Assembly: GCF_001281315.1 (NCBI RefSeq)
Contig: NZ_CP012479.1
Coordinates: 2,542,001 to 2,606,000, forward strand
DNA length: 64,000 nucleotides
Direction: 5' to 3'
Source of the DNA: Arthrobacter sp. ERGS1:01
Lineage (GTDB): Bacteria > Actinomycetota > Actinomycetes > Actinomycetales > Micrococcaceae
Below the pieces are notes generated by a model. That model saw nothing but the letters and a program-made list of their open reading frames with translations, was not told the DNA's origin and did not search any database. Of this stretch, positions 34,123 to 43,246 are shown piece by piece (within the stretch, counting starts at the first letter, position 1; each line of letters begins with the position of its first letter). A program made the translations under genes and the position numbers.

Positions 34123-35895
34123 CTATTTCCGCCCGAGGAACCAGTCCTGGAGCTTCTTCAGGCGCTGCTGCAGCTGGGGCTCATTGGCCTGAGCCACGGC
34201 CGGGCCGCCGCACATGCGCCGCAGTTCGCTGTGCACCATGCCGTGCGGCATGCCGGAGCGGGCGCTCCACGCGGAGACGTTCTTGGCCAACTCGTTGCGC
34301 AGGTCCATGAGCATGCGGTGGTCCACCACGGGCGGGGCCTCCGGCTCCGGTTCCGCCGCGCTCTTGCGCCTGCGCCGGGTCTGCTGGTCCGCCTGGCGCT
34401 GGCGCAGCAGCACGCCCATCTGTTCGGCATCCAGGAGCCCGGGGATGCCCAGGAAGTCCAGTTCGTCGTCGCTGCCGATTTCGCCGCCGGTGCCGAATTC
34501 GCCGCCGTCGAACAACACCCGGTCAAAGGACGCCTGGGATTCGAGCGCCTCGAACTTGAACTTCTCCAGGGTGTCGGAGGCCTTCTCCTCACGGTTGGCG
34601 GCCTCCATCTCGGCGTCCTCGTCCTGGAAGCCGTCGGGATCCTTGTCCGGCCGGTCCAAGGCGTGGTCGCGCTCAAGCTCCAACTGGTTTGCCAATTCCA
34701 TCAGGTTGGGCACGGACGGCAGGAACACCGACGCCGTCTCCCCGCGCTTCCGGGCACGCACGAAGCGGCCGATGGCCTGGGCAAAGAACAGCGGCGTGGC
34801 GGTGGACGTGGCGTAGACACCGACGGCCAGGCGCGGCACGTCAACGCCTTCGGACACCATGCGCACGGCCACCATCCAGCGTTTTTCACTGGCGGAAAAT
34901 TCGTCGATCTTATCCGAGGCCTTGGCGTCGTCGGAGAGGATCACGGTGGGCGACTCGCCCGTGATCTTCTTCAACTGGCCCGCATAGGCCCGGGCATCCT
35001 CGTGGTCGGTGGCAATGACCAGGCCGCCGGCGTCGGGCACGGCGCGGCGGACCTCGGTGAGGCGTTTGTCGGCAGCGGCCAGCACGGCCGGGATCCACTC
35101 CCCCGCCGGGTTCAGCGCCGTGCGCCACGCCTGGGAGGTGATGTCCTTGGTGACAGGCGCGCCAAGCGTGGCGGCCATTTCCTCCCCGGCGCTGGTGCGC
35201 CAGCGCATCTGCCCGGAGTAGGCCATGAACATAACGGGACGCACCACGTGGTCCTTGAGCGCCTCCCCGTAGCCGTAGGTGTAATCGGCCCTGGAGCGGC
35301 GGATCCCGTCGCGGTCCTCGGCGTACTCCACGAACGGAATGGCGGCCGTGTCGGAACGGAACGGCGTTCCGGTCAGGGCCAGGCGGCGCGCGGCCGGATC
35401 GAAGGCCTCGCGGATGCCGTCGCCCCAGGACAGCGCGTCGCCGCCGTGGTGGATCTCATCCATGATGACGAGGGTGCGGGCGGCCTCGGTCTTGGCCCGG
35501 TGCAGCATCGGCTTGCTGGCCACCTGGGCGTAGGTGACGGCGACGCCGATGAATCCCCGGCCGTGGCGGCCGTCTGCGTTCTTGAAATTGGGGTCGATCG
35601 AAATGCCGACCTTGGCGGCGGCGTCGGCCCACTGCCGCTTCAAGTGGTCGGTGGGCGTGACGATCGTGATCCGGTTGATGGTGCCGCGGGCAATCAGCTG
35701 CGTGGCGATGTGCAGGGCAAAAGTGGTCTTACCTGCTCCGGGGGTTGCCACGGCCAAAAAGTCCCGCGGGTTTTCCGAAAAGTACTTCTCCATGGCTTCG
35801 CTCTGCCATGCACGCAGTTTCTGCGCCGTTCCCCAAGCCGCGCGCTCCGGGTAGGCGGGAGGCAGCGACGGGCCACCAAACAATGTTTCCGTCAC
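34123..35895 (-). CDS. DEAD/DEAH-box (SF2) helicase
   Basis: 590 residues. N-terminal RecA-like domain: AVATPGAGKTTFAL (Walker A) near 48-60, TLVIMDEIHHGGD (Walker B, DEIH) near 140 and ALTGTPFRSD (motif III) near 170. The second domain has MVSEGVDVPRLAVGVYATST and FFAQAIGRFVRARK (motif VI) near 380. The C-terminal ~150 residues are acidic then basic and end in a helical region. Actinobacterial helicase of unknown role, commonly next to DUF3039, as here. It converges with the GIY-YIG gene. Confidence 0.9.
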   Translation of the reverse strand: MTETLFGGPSLPPAYPERAAWGTAQKLRAWQSEAMEKYFSENPRDFLAVATPGAGKTTFALHIATQLIARGTINRITIVTPTDHLKRQWADAAAKVGISIDPNFKNADGRHGRGFIGVAVTYAQVASKPMLHRAKTEAARTLVIMDEIHHGGDALSWGDGIREAFDPAARRLALTGTPFRSDTAAIPFVEYAEDRDGIRRSRADYTYGYGEALKDHVVRPVMFMAYSGQMRWRTSAGEEMAATLGAPVTKDITSQAWRTALNPAGEWIPAVLAAADKRLTEVRRAVPDAGGLVIATDHEDARAYAGQLKKITGESPTVILSDDAKASDKIDEFSASEKRWMVAVRMVSEGVDVPRLAVGVYATSTATPLFFAQAIGRFVRARKRGETASVFLPSVPNLMELANQLELERDHALDRPDKDPDGFQDEDAEMEAANREEKASDTLEKFKFEALESQASFDRVLFDGGEFGTGGEIGSDDELDFLGIPGLLDAEQMGVLLRQRQADQQTRRRRKSAAEPEPEAPPVVDHRMLMDLRNELAKNVSAWSARSGMPHGMVHSELRRMCGGPAVAQANEPQLQQRLKKLQDWFLGRK

Positions 35896-36001
35896 GAATT
35901 TTCCGCCATCAAATCACTTCTTCCTGTGGCGCGCGCCCCTGCGGAGGCACGCCAAATCAAGGCACGGATTTACGCGCCTTTGAAACTGCCGTTGCTGCTC
36001 T

Positions 36002-36310
36002 TTATTCCTTGGGGCCCTTGGGTCCCTTGCCCTTGCCGGGGTTCATGCCCTCGTAGATTGCCTTGCAATCGGGGCACACGGGAAACTTGTGGGGATCGCG
36101 CCCCGGGGTCCAGACCTTGCCGCACAGGGCCACCACGGGGTCACCGGTCATGGCCGATTCCATGATCTTTTCCTTGCGCACATAGTGCGAGAACCGCTCG
36201 CTGTCGCCGGGTTCAACCTCTTGGCGCAGTTCCTCGCGCTCGATAACGGCCGTGGATCCGCCGGTACTGTGCCTCGGATCGTTTTCAAAGGGGTCTGGTG
36301 GCAAGCTCAT
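36002..36310 (-). CDS. DUF3039 family protein
   Basis: 102 residues, actinobacteria-specific. The C-terminal half carries VALCGKVWTPGRDPHKFPVC followed by PDC, a CxnCxxC zinc-site pattern typical of the family; the tail is Lys/Gly/Pro-rich. Encoded 106 bp upstream of the helicase gene on the same strand, a widely conserved pair. ATG 36310 is preferred over the ATG nine bases upstream. Function unknown. Confidence 0.8.
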   Translation of the reverse strand: MSLPPDPFENDPRHSTGGSTAVIEREELRQEVEPGDSERFSHYVRKEKIMESAMTGDPVVALCGKVWTPGRDPHKFPVCPDCKAIYEGMNPGKGKGPKGPKE

Positions 36311-36370
36311 GGAATCCATTCTAGCGGTTCCGCCGAAACGACTCACCGAGGGATCGGTCACCACACCGGT

Positions 36371-36432
36371 TTTAAAAAAGTTCGACGGCGGGAGGTGCGG
36401 CCCCGTGGGCACCGGCACCTCCCGCCGTCGAA
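36371..36432 (-). terminator. Strong intrinsic terminator of nagB
   Basis: Perfect 18-bp arms at 36381-36398 and 36415-36432 with a 16-base loop, followed on the minus strand by a run of six Ts. It lies 26 bp past the nagB stop and insulates DUF3039. Confidence 0.92.
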
Positions 36433-36457
36433 ACGCCGTCGAAAAGCGGGCGAAACC

Positions 36458-37240
36458 CTACACGCCCTGCCAGGTGGGCTTGTTGTTGTAGGCGTGGCGG
36501 TAGGTTGCCGCGCCGGCCAGCTTGGAGGCGGCGGCCTCGTCGATGATGACGGTGGCGCGCGGGTGGAACTGCAGGATCGACGCCGGGCACGAGGCCGAGA
36601 CGGGGCCCTCGACAAAGTTGCGCACGGCGTCGGCCTTGCCGGCGCCGGATGCCACGAGCACCAGGTGGCGGGCGTCCATGATGGTGCCCAGGCCCTGGGT
36701 GACGACGTGGTGCGGGACCTGGTCGACGCTGTCGAAGAACCGTGCGTTGTCCTGGCGGGTCTGCTCCGCCAGGGTCTTGATCCGGGTCCGCGAGGCCAGC
36801 GAGGAGCCGGGCTCGTTGAAGCCGATGTGGCCGTTGGTGCCGACGCCGAGGATCTGCAGGTCGATGCCGCCGGCGGCCTTGATGGCTTGTTCGTAGGCGG
36901 AGCAGGCGGCCAGGATGTCATCGGCCGCACCGTCCGGGCCGTGCACGTTTTCGGCTGCAACGTCCACGCGGTTCGTGAATTCGCGGCGGATCACTTCGCG
37001 GTAGGACTCGTAATGCCCCACCGGGAGGCCCACATATTCGTCGAGGGCGAAGCCGTGGGCCTGCGTGAAGCTCAGGCCCTCCTCGTCGTGGCGGCGGGCC
37101 AGCTCGTCGTAAATGGGCAGCGGGGAGGAACCTGTGGCCAGGCCGAGGACGGCGTTGGGCTTGCTGCGCACCAGCGCCTCGATGGCGTCGGCGGCGAGAG
37201 CGCCGGTTTCCTTGCTGCTGGGGAGGATGATGACCTCCAT
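36458..37240 (-). CDS. nagB: Glucosamine-6-phosphate deaminase
   Basis: Converts GlcN-6-P to fructose-6-P and ammonia, the step after NagA. 260 residues with VLGLATGSSPLPIYDEL near 34-50, HGFALDEYVGLPVGHYESYR near 63-83 and LQILGVGTNGHIGFNEPGSS near 127-147, containing the catalytic Asp and His-Glu residues. ATG 37240 matches the family start, with AAAGGAA upstream. Not clustered with nagA, which is 10 kb away on the other strand. Confidence 0.96.
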   Translation of the reverse strand: MEVIILPSSKETGALAADAIEALVRSKPNAVLGLATGSSPLPIYDELARRHDEEGLSFTQAHGFALDEYVGLPVGHYESYREVIRREFTNRVDVAAENVHGPDGAADDILAACSAYEQAIKAAGGIDLQILGVGTNGHIGFNEPGSSLASRTRIKTLAEQTRQDNARFFDSVDQVPHHVVTQGLGTIMDARHLVLVASGAGKADAVRNFVEGPVSASCPASILQFHPRATVIIDEAAASKLAGAATYRHAYNNKPTWQGV

Positions 37241-37406
37241 GAAACACGTTCCTTTCACGGCTTCAAGGCGCCGGTGCCGCTACGGGTGTTCCGGCCTTGG
37301 GTGGAGTGGGTTGCAGGAACGCCCCGTCGGCATCCACCGGTGACGGAGGACGGACAGGGCGCTTTTGCCGGCGAAACGAGTTCGCTGGTATTCACCTTAG
37401 CGAGAG

Positions 37407-38990
37407 TCAGCGGTCTACAGAAACGGCCAGCAACAATTCCGGTCCGCGGAGGTTATATTGCCGCGCCCCGAGCCGGATCCCCACCACCAGGAACACGGCG
37501 CCGAGCACCAGCCCCACCACCAGGGACAGCCAGCCGTAGAGCGGCCGGCCGGTGGCCAGCGCCATGGCGGTCAGCACCCCTTCCGGGAGCACCAGCAGCA
37601 CGACGCCGGCAAACCCCGCCAGCTGGACCAGGATCGTGGAGAAGTTGTTGCCCGGCTTGGACTTCAGGGGGCTGTCCCCGGGCAGCGGCACATTCATGAT
37701 GAAGCGCGAGGAAAACACGCTTGAAAGCCCCAGCCCGCTGCCCACCACGCCCACCAGGAGTCCCAGGGTTGCCGGCAGCAGCGCCCAGCTGTTCCCCAGC
37801 GCCGCCCCGACGATCGCGTACACCACCCCGAGCGGCAGGGCCAGGACGGCGGCGGCCATGGCGCGCCCGGCCCGGTCCGCCGTGCCCGGCAGGCCGGCGG
37901 CCAGATGCAGCGCAAACGCCGTGTTGTCATAGGAAATGTCCGAGGAGATGGACCAGACCACTAGGAATGCGGCAAAGGCGCCGCCAAGTCCCAGGGCCAG
38001 GCCGATCGCGTCCCCGCCGGCAGCCCTGGCGCCGGCAAAGACAAACACGAGCGGCAGCAAAGGCGCCATGATCAGCCCGGCGCTGTAGCGGGGGTCGCGG
38101 AACCAGTAACTGAGGCACCGCGCGGCGACGGCACCAGCGGCGGTCGCGGGGAAGACGCTGAAGAAGCCCATCTTCCCGCCGCGGCGGCGCGCACTGCCCG
38201 CGTAGGCGGGGGTGACGAGGGCCCTGGCCAGGCACAGCTGCCAGATCCAGGCCAGGACGGCCACCGTGGCCAGGGCGATCAGGAACTTCAGCCCGGCCGC
38301 CCCAAAGTTCCCGGCGGCCACCTCGGCAGGCACGGCCCATACGGCGCCCAAGGGGGTCCAGGAAAGCGTGTTGGCCAGGGCGGGCAGGTACTGGGCAAAG
38401 TTGGAGACACCCGCGGAGACCCCGTTGATGATGGGCCCCAAGAACAGCAACGGAACCAGGAGCACGATCCCGCTGATGTCCTTGAATCGTCGGGAGGATG
38501 CCAGGCTGGCGCTTGCCGACGTCATGGCACGGGAGGCCACGATGCAGCTCAAGGCCGCCAGCGCACCGCAGGGAACGGCGACGACGCCGGCAACGGGGTG
38601 CTGCCACCAGGCGGCGGCGGTGCCCACCGAGGCCAGCAGGGTCACGGCGCCGGGGATGCCCAGGAAGCCGGACAGCGCCAGTCCCGTGAGCATGACCGGC
38701 ATGGGGATGGCGAAGGTGGTGAACCTGGCCGGGTCAAGGGTCATGTCGAGGCCCGCGGCGACGACCGGAATCACCAGCCAGCCAATGAACAGGGCCGCGC
38801 CGGAGAGGATCACGGCCGTGCCGATGACGGCGGGCCCCTGTGTGCCCACGAGCACCAGGGCCACGATCACCATGACTAGGGCGCCCAGCCCGTAGATGGC
38901 GGCGAACACCAGTCCCACCACCTGCATGGCGCTGCGCCGAAGGGAGTTGCGCAGCAGCGCGAGCTTGAGCCTTAGGAGGTGCGCAACCAT
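37407..38990 (-). CDS. ABC transporter permease
   Basis: 527 residues with about 12-14 hydrophobic helices, consistent with a large ABC-2-like permease that may be two fused halves. No substrate motif. Its start overlaps the ATPase gene by 19 bases, so the two are one operon. It probably forms an exporter with the upstream ATPase. Confidence 0.82.
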   Translation of the reverse strand: MVAHLLRLKLALLRNSLRRSAMQVVGLVFAAIYGLGALVMVIVALVLVGTQGPAVIGTAVILSGAALFIGWLVIPVVAAGLDMTLDPARFTTFAIPMPVMLTGLALSGFLGIPGAVTLLASVGTAAAWWQHPVAGVVAVPCGALAALSCIVASRAMTSASASLASSRRFKDISGIVLLVPLLFLGPIINGVSAGVSNFAQYLPALANTLSWTPLGAVWAVPAEVAAGNFGAAGLKFLIALATVAVLAWIWQLCLARALVTPAYAGSARRRGGKMGFFSVFPATAAGAVAARCLSYWFRDPRYSAGLIMAPLLPLVFVFAGARAAGGDAIGLALGLGGAFAAFLVVWSISSDISYDNTAFALHLAAGLPGTADRAGRAMAAAVLALPLGVVYAIVGAALGNSWALLPATLGLLVGVVGSGLGLSSVFSSRFIMNVPLPGDSPLKSKPGNNFSTILVQLAGFAGVVLLVLPEGVLTAMALATGRPLYGWLSLVVGLVLGAVFLVVGIRLGARQYNLRGPELLLAVSVDR

Positions 38991-39763
38991 TGCAACCCCG
39001 CACCTTGGTTCCGGCCACCGACAAGTTCCACGAATTTCTCTTCAAGGCTTTGGCTTCCGCGCACGGCGTCCACCGTGCCGGCGGCGAGTACATTGCCCCC
39101 GGCGATGACGGCGACGTGGTCGCACATGCGCTGGACCAGGTCCATGACGTGGCTGGAGACAATCACCGTGCCGCCGTTGTTGACATAGTCGGCCAGGATG
39201 TCGCGGATGTTCGCCGCCGACACCGGATCCACGGATTCAAAGGGCTCATCGAGCACCAGCAATTTCGGGGCGTGGATGAGCGCCGAGGCCAGCGCGATCT
39301 TCTTCGTCATGCCGGCCGAGTAGTCGACCACCAGGGTCCCCGCGTCCTTGGACAGGTCGAGGGCGGACAACAGGTCCTTGACCCGCTCCGTGACGGTGCC
39401 CTTGTCCATGCCGCGCAGCAGGCCCGCATAGGAGACGAGCTGCTCGCCGGTCAGCCGGTCAAAGAGCCGCACGCCGTCGGGCAGCAGGCCCATGAGGCGC
39501 TTGGCCTCCAGTGGCTGCTCCCAGACGGATACGCCGCGCACCCACACGGCCCCGGCGTCGGGCCGGAGCAGGCCCGTGGCCATGGACAACGACGTCGTCT
39601 TGCCGGCGCCGTTGGGGCCCACCAGGCCGTAGAAGGAGCCGGCCGGCACGTCGAGGTCAATGCCGTTGACGGCGATCTTGGGGCCAAAACGCTTGGCCAG
39701 TCCCCGGATTGCCAGTGCCGGGGGCCGGGTGGCGGCGGCTGTGGATGAAGGATTTTGGGTCAT
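38972..39763 (-). CDS. ABC transporter ATP-binding protein
   Basis: 263 residues: Walker A GLVGPNGAGKTTSLSMATGL near 47-66, signature VVDYSAGMTKKIALASAL near 148 (YSAGM replacing the usual LSGGQ) and Walker B PKLLVLDEPFESVDP near 170. Domain arrangement suits CcmA/drug-export type ATPases. Upstream partner of the 527-residue permease. Confidence 0.9.
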   Translation of the reverse strand: MTQNPSSTAAATRPPALAIRGLAKRFGPKIAVNGIDLDVPAGSFYGLVGPNGAGKTTSLSMATGLLRPDAGAVWVRGVSVWEQPLEAKRLMGLLPDGVRLFDRLTGEQLVSYAGLLRGMDKGTVTERVKDLLSALDLSKDAGTLVVDYSAGMTKKIALASALIHAPKLLVLDEPFESVDPVSAANIRDILADYVNNGGTVIVSSHVMDLVQRMCDHVAVIAGGNVLAAGTVDAVRGSQSLEEKFVELVGGRNQGAGLQWLRTS

Positions 39764-39846
39764 GCCGCCACCCTAACAATCCGGTCGTCCTGCTTACGCC
39801 ATCCAAAAGGATGACTTCGCCCCCGGCCGCGCCGGAGCCCTCCGGC

Positions 39847-40782
39847 TTAGAACAGGGCCCTCGCCAGCGCCTGGCGGGAGGTGGAGACGCGCGGGTCGCC
39901 GACGCCGATCACGTCGTAGAGTTCGAGCAGGCGCACGCGGGCGGGTTCGCGTTCGGCACCAAAGTGCAGCGAAATGTACTTCACGAGCCGGGCGAAGGCG
40001 TCCTCAACGTGGCCGCCCGTGACGTCCAGGTCGGCCACGGCCAGGTGGGCGTCAAGGTCGTCGGGGTCGCCGGCGGCGCGGGTGCGGAACGCGTCGGCCG
40101 CCACGGTGTCGATCTCCGCGGTGCGCCGCATCAGGTTCACCTGGGCCAGGCCCACCTTGGCGTCCGTGTCGGATGGCATTTCGGCCAGGGCCTTCTCGTA
40201 GGCGGCCTGGGCGGTGGCCAGGTCGCCGGCTTCGATGGCGTCGTAAGCGGCCTGGTGGAGGGGCGGCAGCGGAGCAGGTTCGGCGTCGTCGGGCAGTCCG
40301 CCCAGGTTGCCGGTGACGCCGTTGCTGGCGGCCACCTTGAGCAATTCGTCCAGGAACGACTTGATCTGTTCCTCCGGCAGCTCGCCTTCAAACAGGGGCA
40401 CGGGCTGTCCCTTGACCAGGGCCACCACGGTGGGGAGCGCCGCCACGCCAAACGCCTGGGCGATCTGCGGGCTCGTGTCCGCGTCGACCCGGCCCAGGGC
40501 GATCCGGCCGGCATAGTCGGTGACGAGTTTTTCCAGGACCCCGTTGAGCGCGGCCGACTGGGTGGAACGGCTGGAGCCCAGCGAGACGACGACGGGCACG
40601 GTCTGCGACAGGCCCACGAATTCCTGGAAGCTTTGCTCGTTGACGTCCACCGCGTACGGGGAACCGCCCGTGGGGGCGCCCGCAGGGGCGGTGGCACGGG
40701 CCTTCAGGGCGGAAAGGTCGACGGCGCCGCGCAGGTTGATCCCGGCGGCCGGGTTCGCGGGCATGGAACTGTTTTGGCTCAT
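39847..40782 (-). CDS. Thioredoxin-like TPR protein (CnoX/YbbN type) lacking the CxxC site
   Basis: 311 residues. The thioredoxin-fold half (about 45-160) has PVVVSLGSSRSTQS where active thioredoxins have WCxxC, so both cysteines are missing. Other fold landmarks remain, including GRVDADTSPQIAQAFGVAAL and the cis-Pro in ALPTVV. A TPR-like helical half (about 185-311) follows. This is the CnoX (YbbN) layout, a holdase for folding clients; the mycobacterial counterpart Rv1324 lies in a comparable region near nucS. Redox activity is not expected. Confidence 0.85.
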   Translation of the reverse strand: MSQNSSMPANPAAGINLRGAVDLSALKARATAPAGAPTGGSPYAVDVNEQSFQEFVGLSQTVPVVVSLGSSRSTQSAALNGVLEKLVTDYAGRIALGRVDADTSPQIAQAFGVAALPTVVALVKGQPVPLFEGELPEEQIKSFLDELLKVAASNGVTGNLGGLPDDAEPAPLPPLHQAAYDAIEAGDLATAQAAYEKALAEMPSDTDAKVGLAQVNLMRRTAEIDTVAADAFRTRAAGDPDDLDAHLAVADLDVTGGHVEDAFARLVKYISLHFGAEREPARVRLLELYDVIGVGDPRVSTSRQALARALF

Positions 40783-40843
40783 GAATCCACTCTAACTGTG
40801 CCGGCCCGCGGCGATTCCATTTCACGCCGCGGGCGAAAAACCA

Positions 40844-43003
40844 CTACCTGAACTTGGCCCCGACCAGCGAACGGGTGGCGGAGACGATGGTGATCTGGCT
40901 TCCCGCACCTGCCGGCGGGATGACCATGACGATCGGTTCCGCGTAGCTGAGCACGAAACCCTTGGTGGTTTGCGTGCCGCCGGCAAGGACGGCCGCGTCG
41001 GCGCCGATGGTCAGCGTGGCGTCTGCCTTCGATGTTGCATTGATGCCGAAGGTGTAGCCGACCACCACCATGGCTCCGCCGTCGGAGGTGCGCATGGCGA
41101 GCGTGGAGTCGTTGTTGGCCGTGTGGCTGAACACGTAGCTGGCGTCCTTGGCTTCCTTGGCCACGTTGGCCTGCGTGTCAAGGGCGCTGGTGATGTAGAC
41201 GCTTTCCTTGAAGCTCGCCTTCCACTTGCTGTCGGCCTTGGTCAGCCGGTCGCTCAGGGCCGCCACGGCGTCCTTGGGACTCATGAGCAGTCCGGTTGCC
41301 GAATCCAGGGGCAACGCGGCGGAGCCTTCCTTGTCCACGGTGGGGAAGGTCTGGCCCGGCAGCAGGGGCGTGGCCTGGACCAGCTTGTAGTTTTCCCGCG
41401 CACTTGCCTGCACCAGCGTGAGCAGTTGCGGCAGGGAATTGTTCGCACCCCTGGTCACGGCCATGGCCGACCGCGGCCAGGTGGACGCAGTGGTCACGAC
41501 GCGTGCGAGGAGCGTGGAGCTGTTGACCGGCTCCGGTGCGGCCTGCTTGGCATCCTTGGAACGGATCTTGTAGTTGGCGGCACGCATGTCCAGCGCCATG
41601 CCCGCCACGCGGGGCTCGAGCTCCTTGGCGTTCTTGGCGTTGTCGCCGGTGCTGACCACCCCGGCGACGGCGACGGCGATCCGTTCGACCTGGCTGTCCA
41701 GTAGCACCGGCACTCCTGCCGTGGCGGCGGCTGTGGCGGTCGCCGAGGCGGTGGCACTTGCCGAAGCCGTGGCACTTGCCGAGGGTGTGGGGGCCGGTGT
41801 CGTGGAATCCGCGGCGACGGCCGGGCCCATGCTTCCGGCAACCAGGACTGCGGCCAGGGCGGCGCCCCACCGTGCCTTCAGGGACAGGCCAAACTTGCGA
41901 GCGGGGGCCACCGCAAATTCGTTCTTTTCAGGCTTCCCCGGGGCCGAATCCTTGGCGGAGGAGTTGCCCTCACCGGAGGCGTCGGCCGGGCCGGAATCGC
42001 CCGGGGTGCCGGCATCGCTGTCGGTGTCGTCGTCCTCGGCCTCAACCGTGGACTCGGACTTGGTGTCGCTGGCCGTGTCCTCGACCGTGTCGTCGGCCTT
42101 GGGCTCAACCGAGCCACCCTCAACGGGGGTTTCCGTGGGACCAAAGACGTCCTTGGGAAGCGCTGCGGCGTGGCCGGCGTCGGGTGCCGGCGCTGCGGCG
42201 GGCGTTTCGACGTCGTCCGCGGCAGCCGCGCGCTTGGCGCGGCGGGCGTCGGCGATGGTCGCCGGTTTCGGCTCGTCCGTTGTACCTTCGCGGGCGGCCA
42301 CCAGCTTGGCAACCTCCATGGCGCCAGTGGCAGGATCGGACGGGTTCCGCCCGGCTGAGCGGCGGCCGGGCACTGCCGCGACGGCCGGCTTGGGGGTGCG
42401 TGGTGCAATCCAGAACAGCAGCGCGGCCAATGCCAGCAGGGCCGAACCAATGATCATCAGCGGCACGGCCCAGGGGGTGCCGGCGTCGTTGGCGGTGGTG
42501 ATGGAGATGTCGGTGGGGGCCGGGGCCGTTCCGTCCGAGGAGACCAGCAGGGCCCAGTCGCCGTGGCCGGGAGCCTGCCAGGTGTAGTTCAGCTCGCCGG
42601 TGGCCTTTTCCTCGCTGACCCACATGTCCGAGCCCGCGGGGTTGGGAACCTTCTGGGCGCCCTTCGTGCTCTGCGTGGTCAGGGCGGAGAAGTCGGAGTT
42701 CACGCCGGTTACGTCGGTGTGGGCGGCGTCGCCGATCCATCCGGTAATGTCGCGCTGCTGGCCCACGGCAAGCTGGATGGGGCCCGCGGACTTGATGTTC
42801 AGGGTGAAATTCCCGCCCTTCGCATTGAGCACCTCGGGCCCAATGACTGTCAATGGAGCCGACGCCACACTGCCCGAAACAGCGGCGGTGATGGTCGCCG
42901 GGGGCAGCCAAATGGTGCGCTGGCCAATCCCGGACCCCAAGACGAGAAGGCCCAAAATGGCCAAGACAATTGCAATCTTTGAACGCAAGTACATACCTAA
43001 CAT
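40844..43003 (-). CDS. Large envelope-associated protein of unknown function, 719 aa
   Basis: No family recognised. Order: N-terminal membrane helix (IAIVLAILGLLVLGSGIG, about 10-28), an extracellular domain to about 175, a second helix (LMIIGSALLALAALLFWIA) near 185, a long acidic Ser/Asp/Glu-rich linker to about 375, a third hydrophobic segment (AALAAVLVAGSMGPAVA), a Thr/Ala/Ser low-complexity spacer, and a ~270-residue C-terminal domain that would be outside. Similar proteins are seen in Arthrobacter relatives without known role. Start ATG 43003, or 42994. Confidence 0.7.
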   Translation of the reverse strand: MLGMYLRSKIAIVLAILGLLVLGSGIGQRTIWLPPATITAAVSGSVASAPLTVIGPEVLNAKGGNFTLNIKSAGPIQLAVGQQRDITGWIGDAAHTDVTGVNSDFSALTTQSTKGAQKVPNPAGSDMWVSEEKATGELNYTWQAPGHGDWALLVSSDGTAPAPTDISITTANDAGTPWAVPLMIIGSALLALAALLFWIAPRTPKPAVAAVPGRRSAGRNPSDPATGAMEVAKLVAAREGTTDEPKPATIADARRAKRAAAADDVETPAAAPAPDAGHAAALPKDVFGPTETPVEGGSVEPKADDTVEDTASDTKSESTVEAEDDDTDSDAGTPGDSGPADASGEGNSSAKDSAPGKPEKNEFAVAPARKFGLSLKARWGAALAAVLVAGSMGPAVAADSTTPAPTPSASATASASATASATATAAATAGVPVLLDSQVERIAVAVAGVVSTGDNAKNAKELEPRVAGMALDMRAANYKIRSKDAKQAAPEPVNSSTLLARVVTTASTWPRSAMAVTRGANNSLPQLLTLVQASARENYKLVQATPLLPGQTFPTVDKEGSAALPLDSATGLLMSPKDAVAALSDRLTKADSKWKASFKESVYITSALDTQANVAKEAKDASYVFSHTANNDSTLAMRTSDGGAMVVVGYTFGINATSKADATLTIGADAAVLAGGTQTTKGFVLSYAEPIVMVIPPAGAGSQITIVSATRSLVGAKFR

Positions 43004-43246
43004 CGGCGGACAACTACTTTGATCGTTTGTTCTAGGGTAACCGAACCGTTATCTTTGCGGGGCGTTTTGCGAGCTTGATCTCACCTTCACCCGCGCGCCC
43101 TGCGGGGCCGGACGGTGCCGGAATCCCACGCATCCGGGGGCGCCAAATGGCGGCTTCGGCGGCCCTGCGCTGATAATGTCAAACCACCATCAACGAGTCG
43201 GGGCCGGTGGCCTCTTCTCCCGCCCCGGACACGAAGGCAGCCTTCC

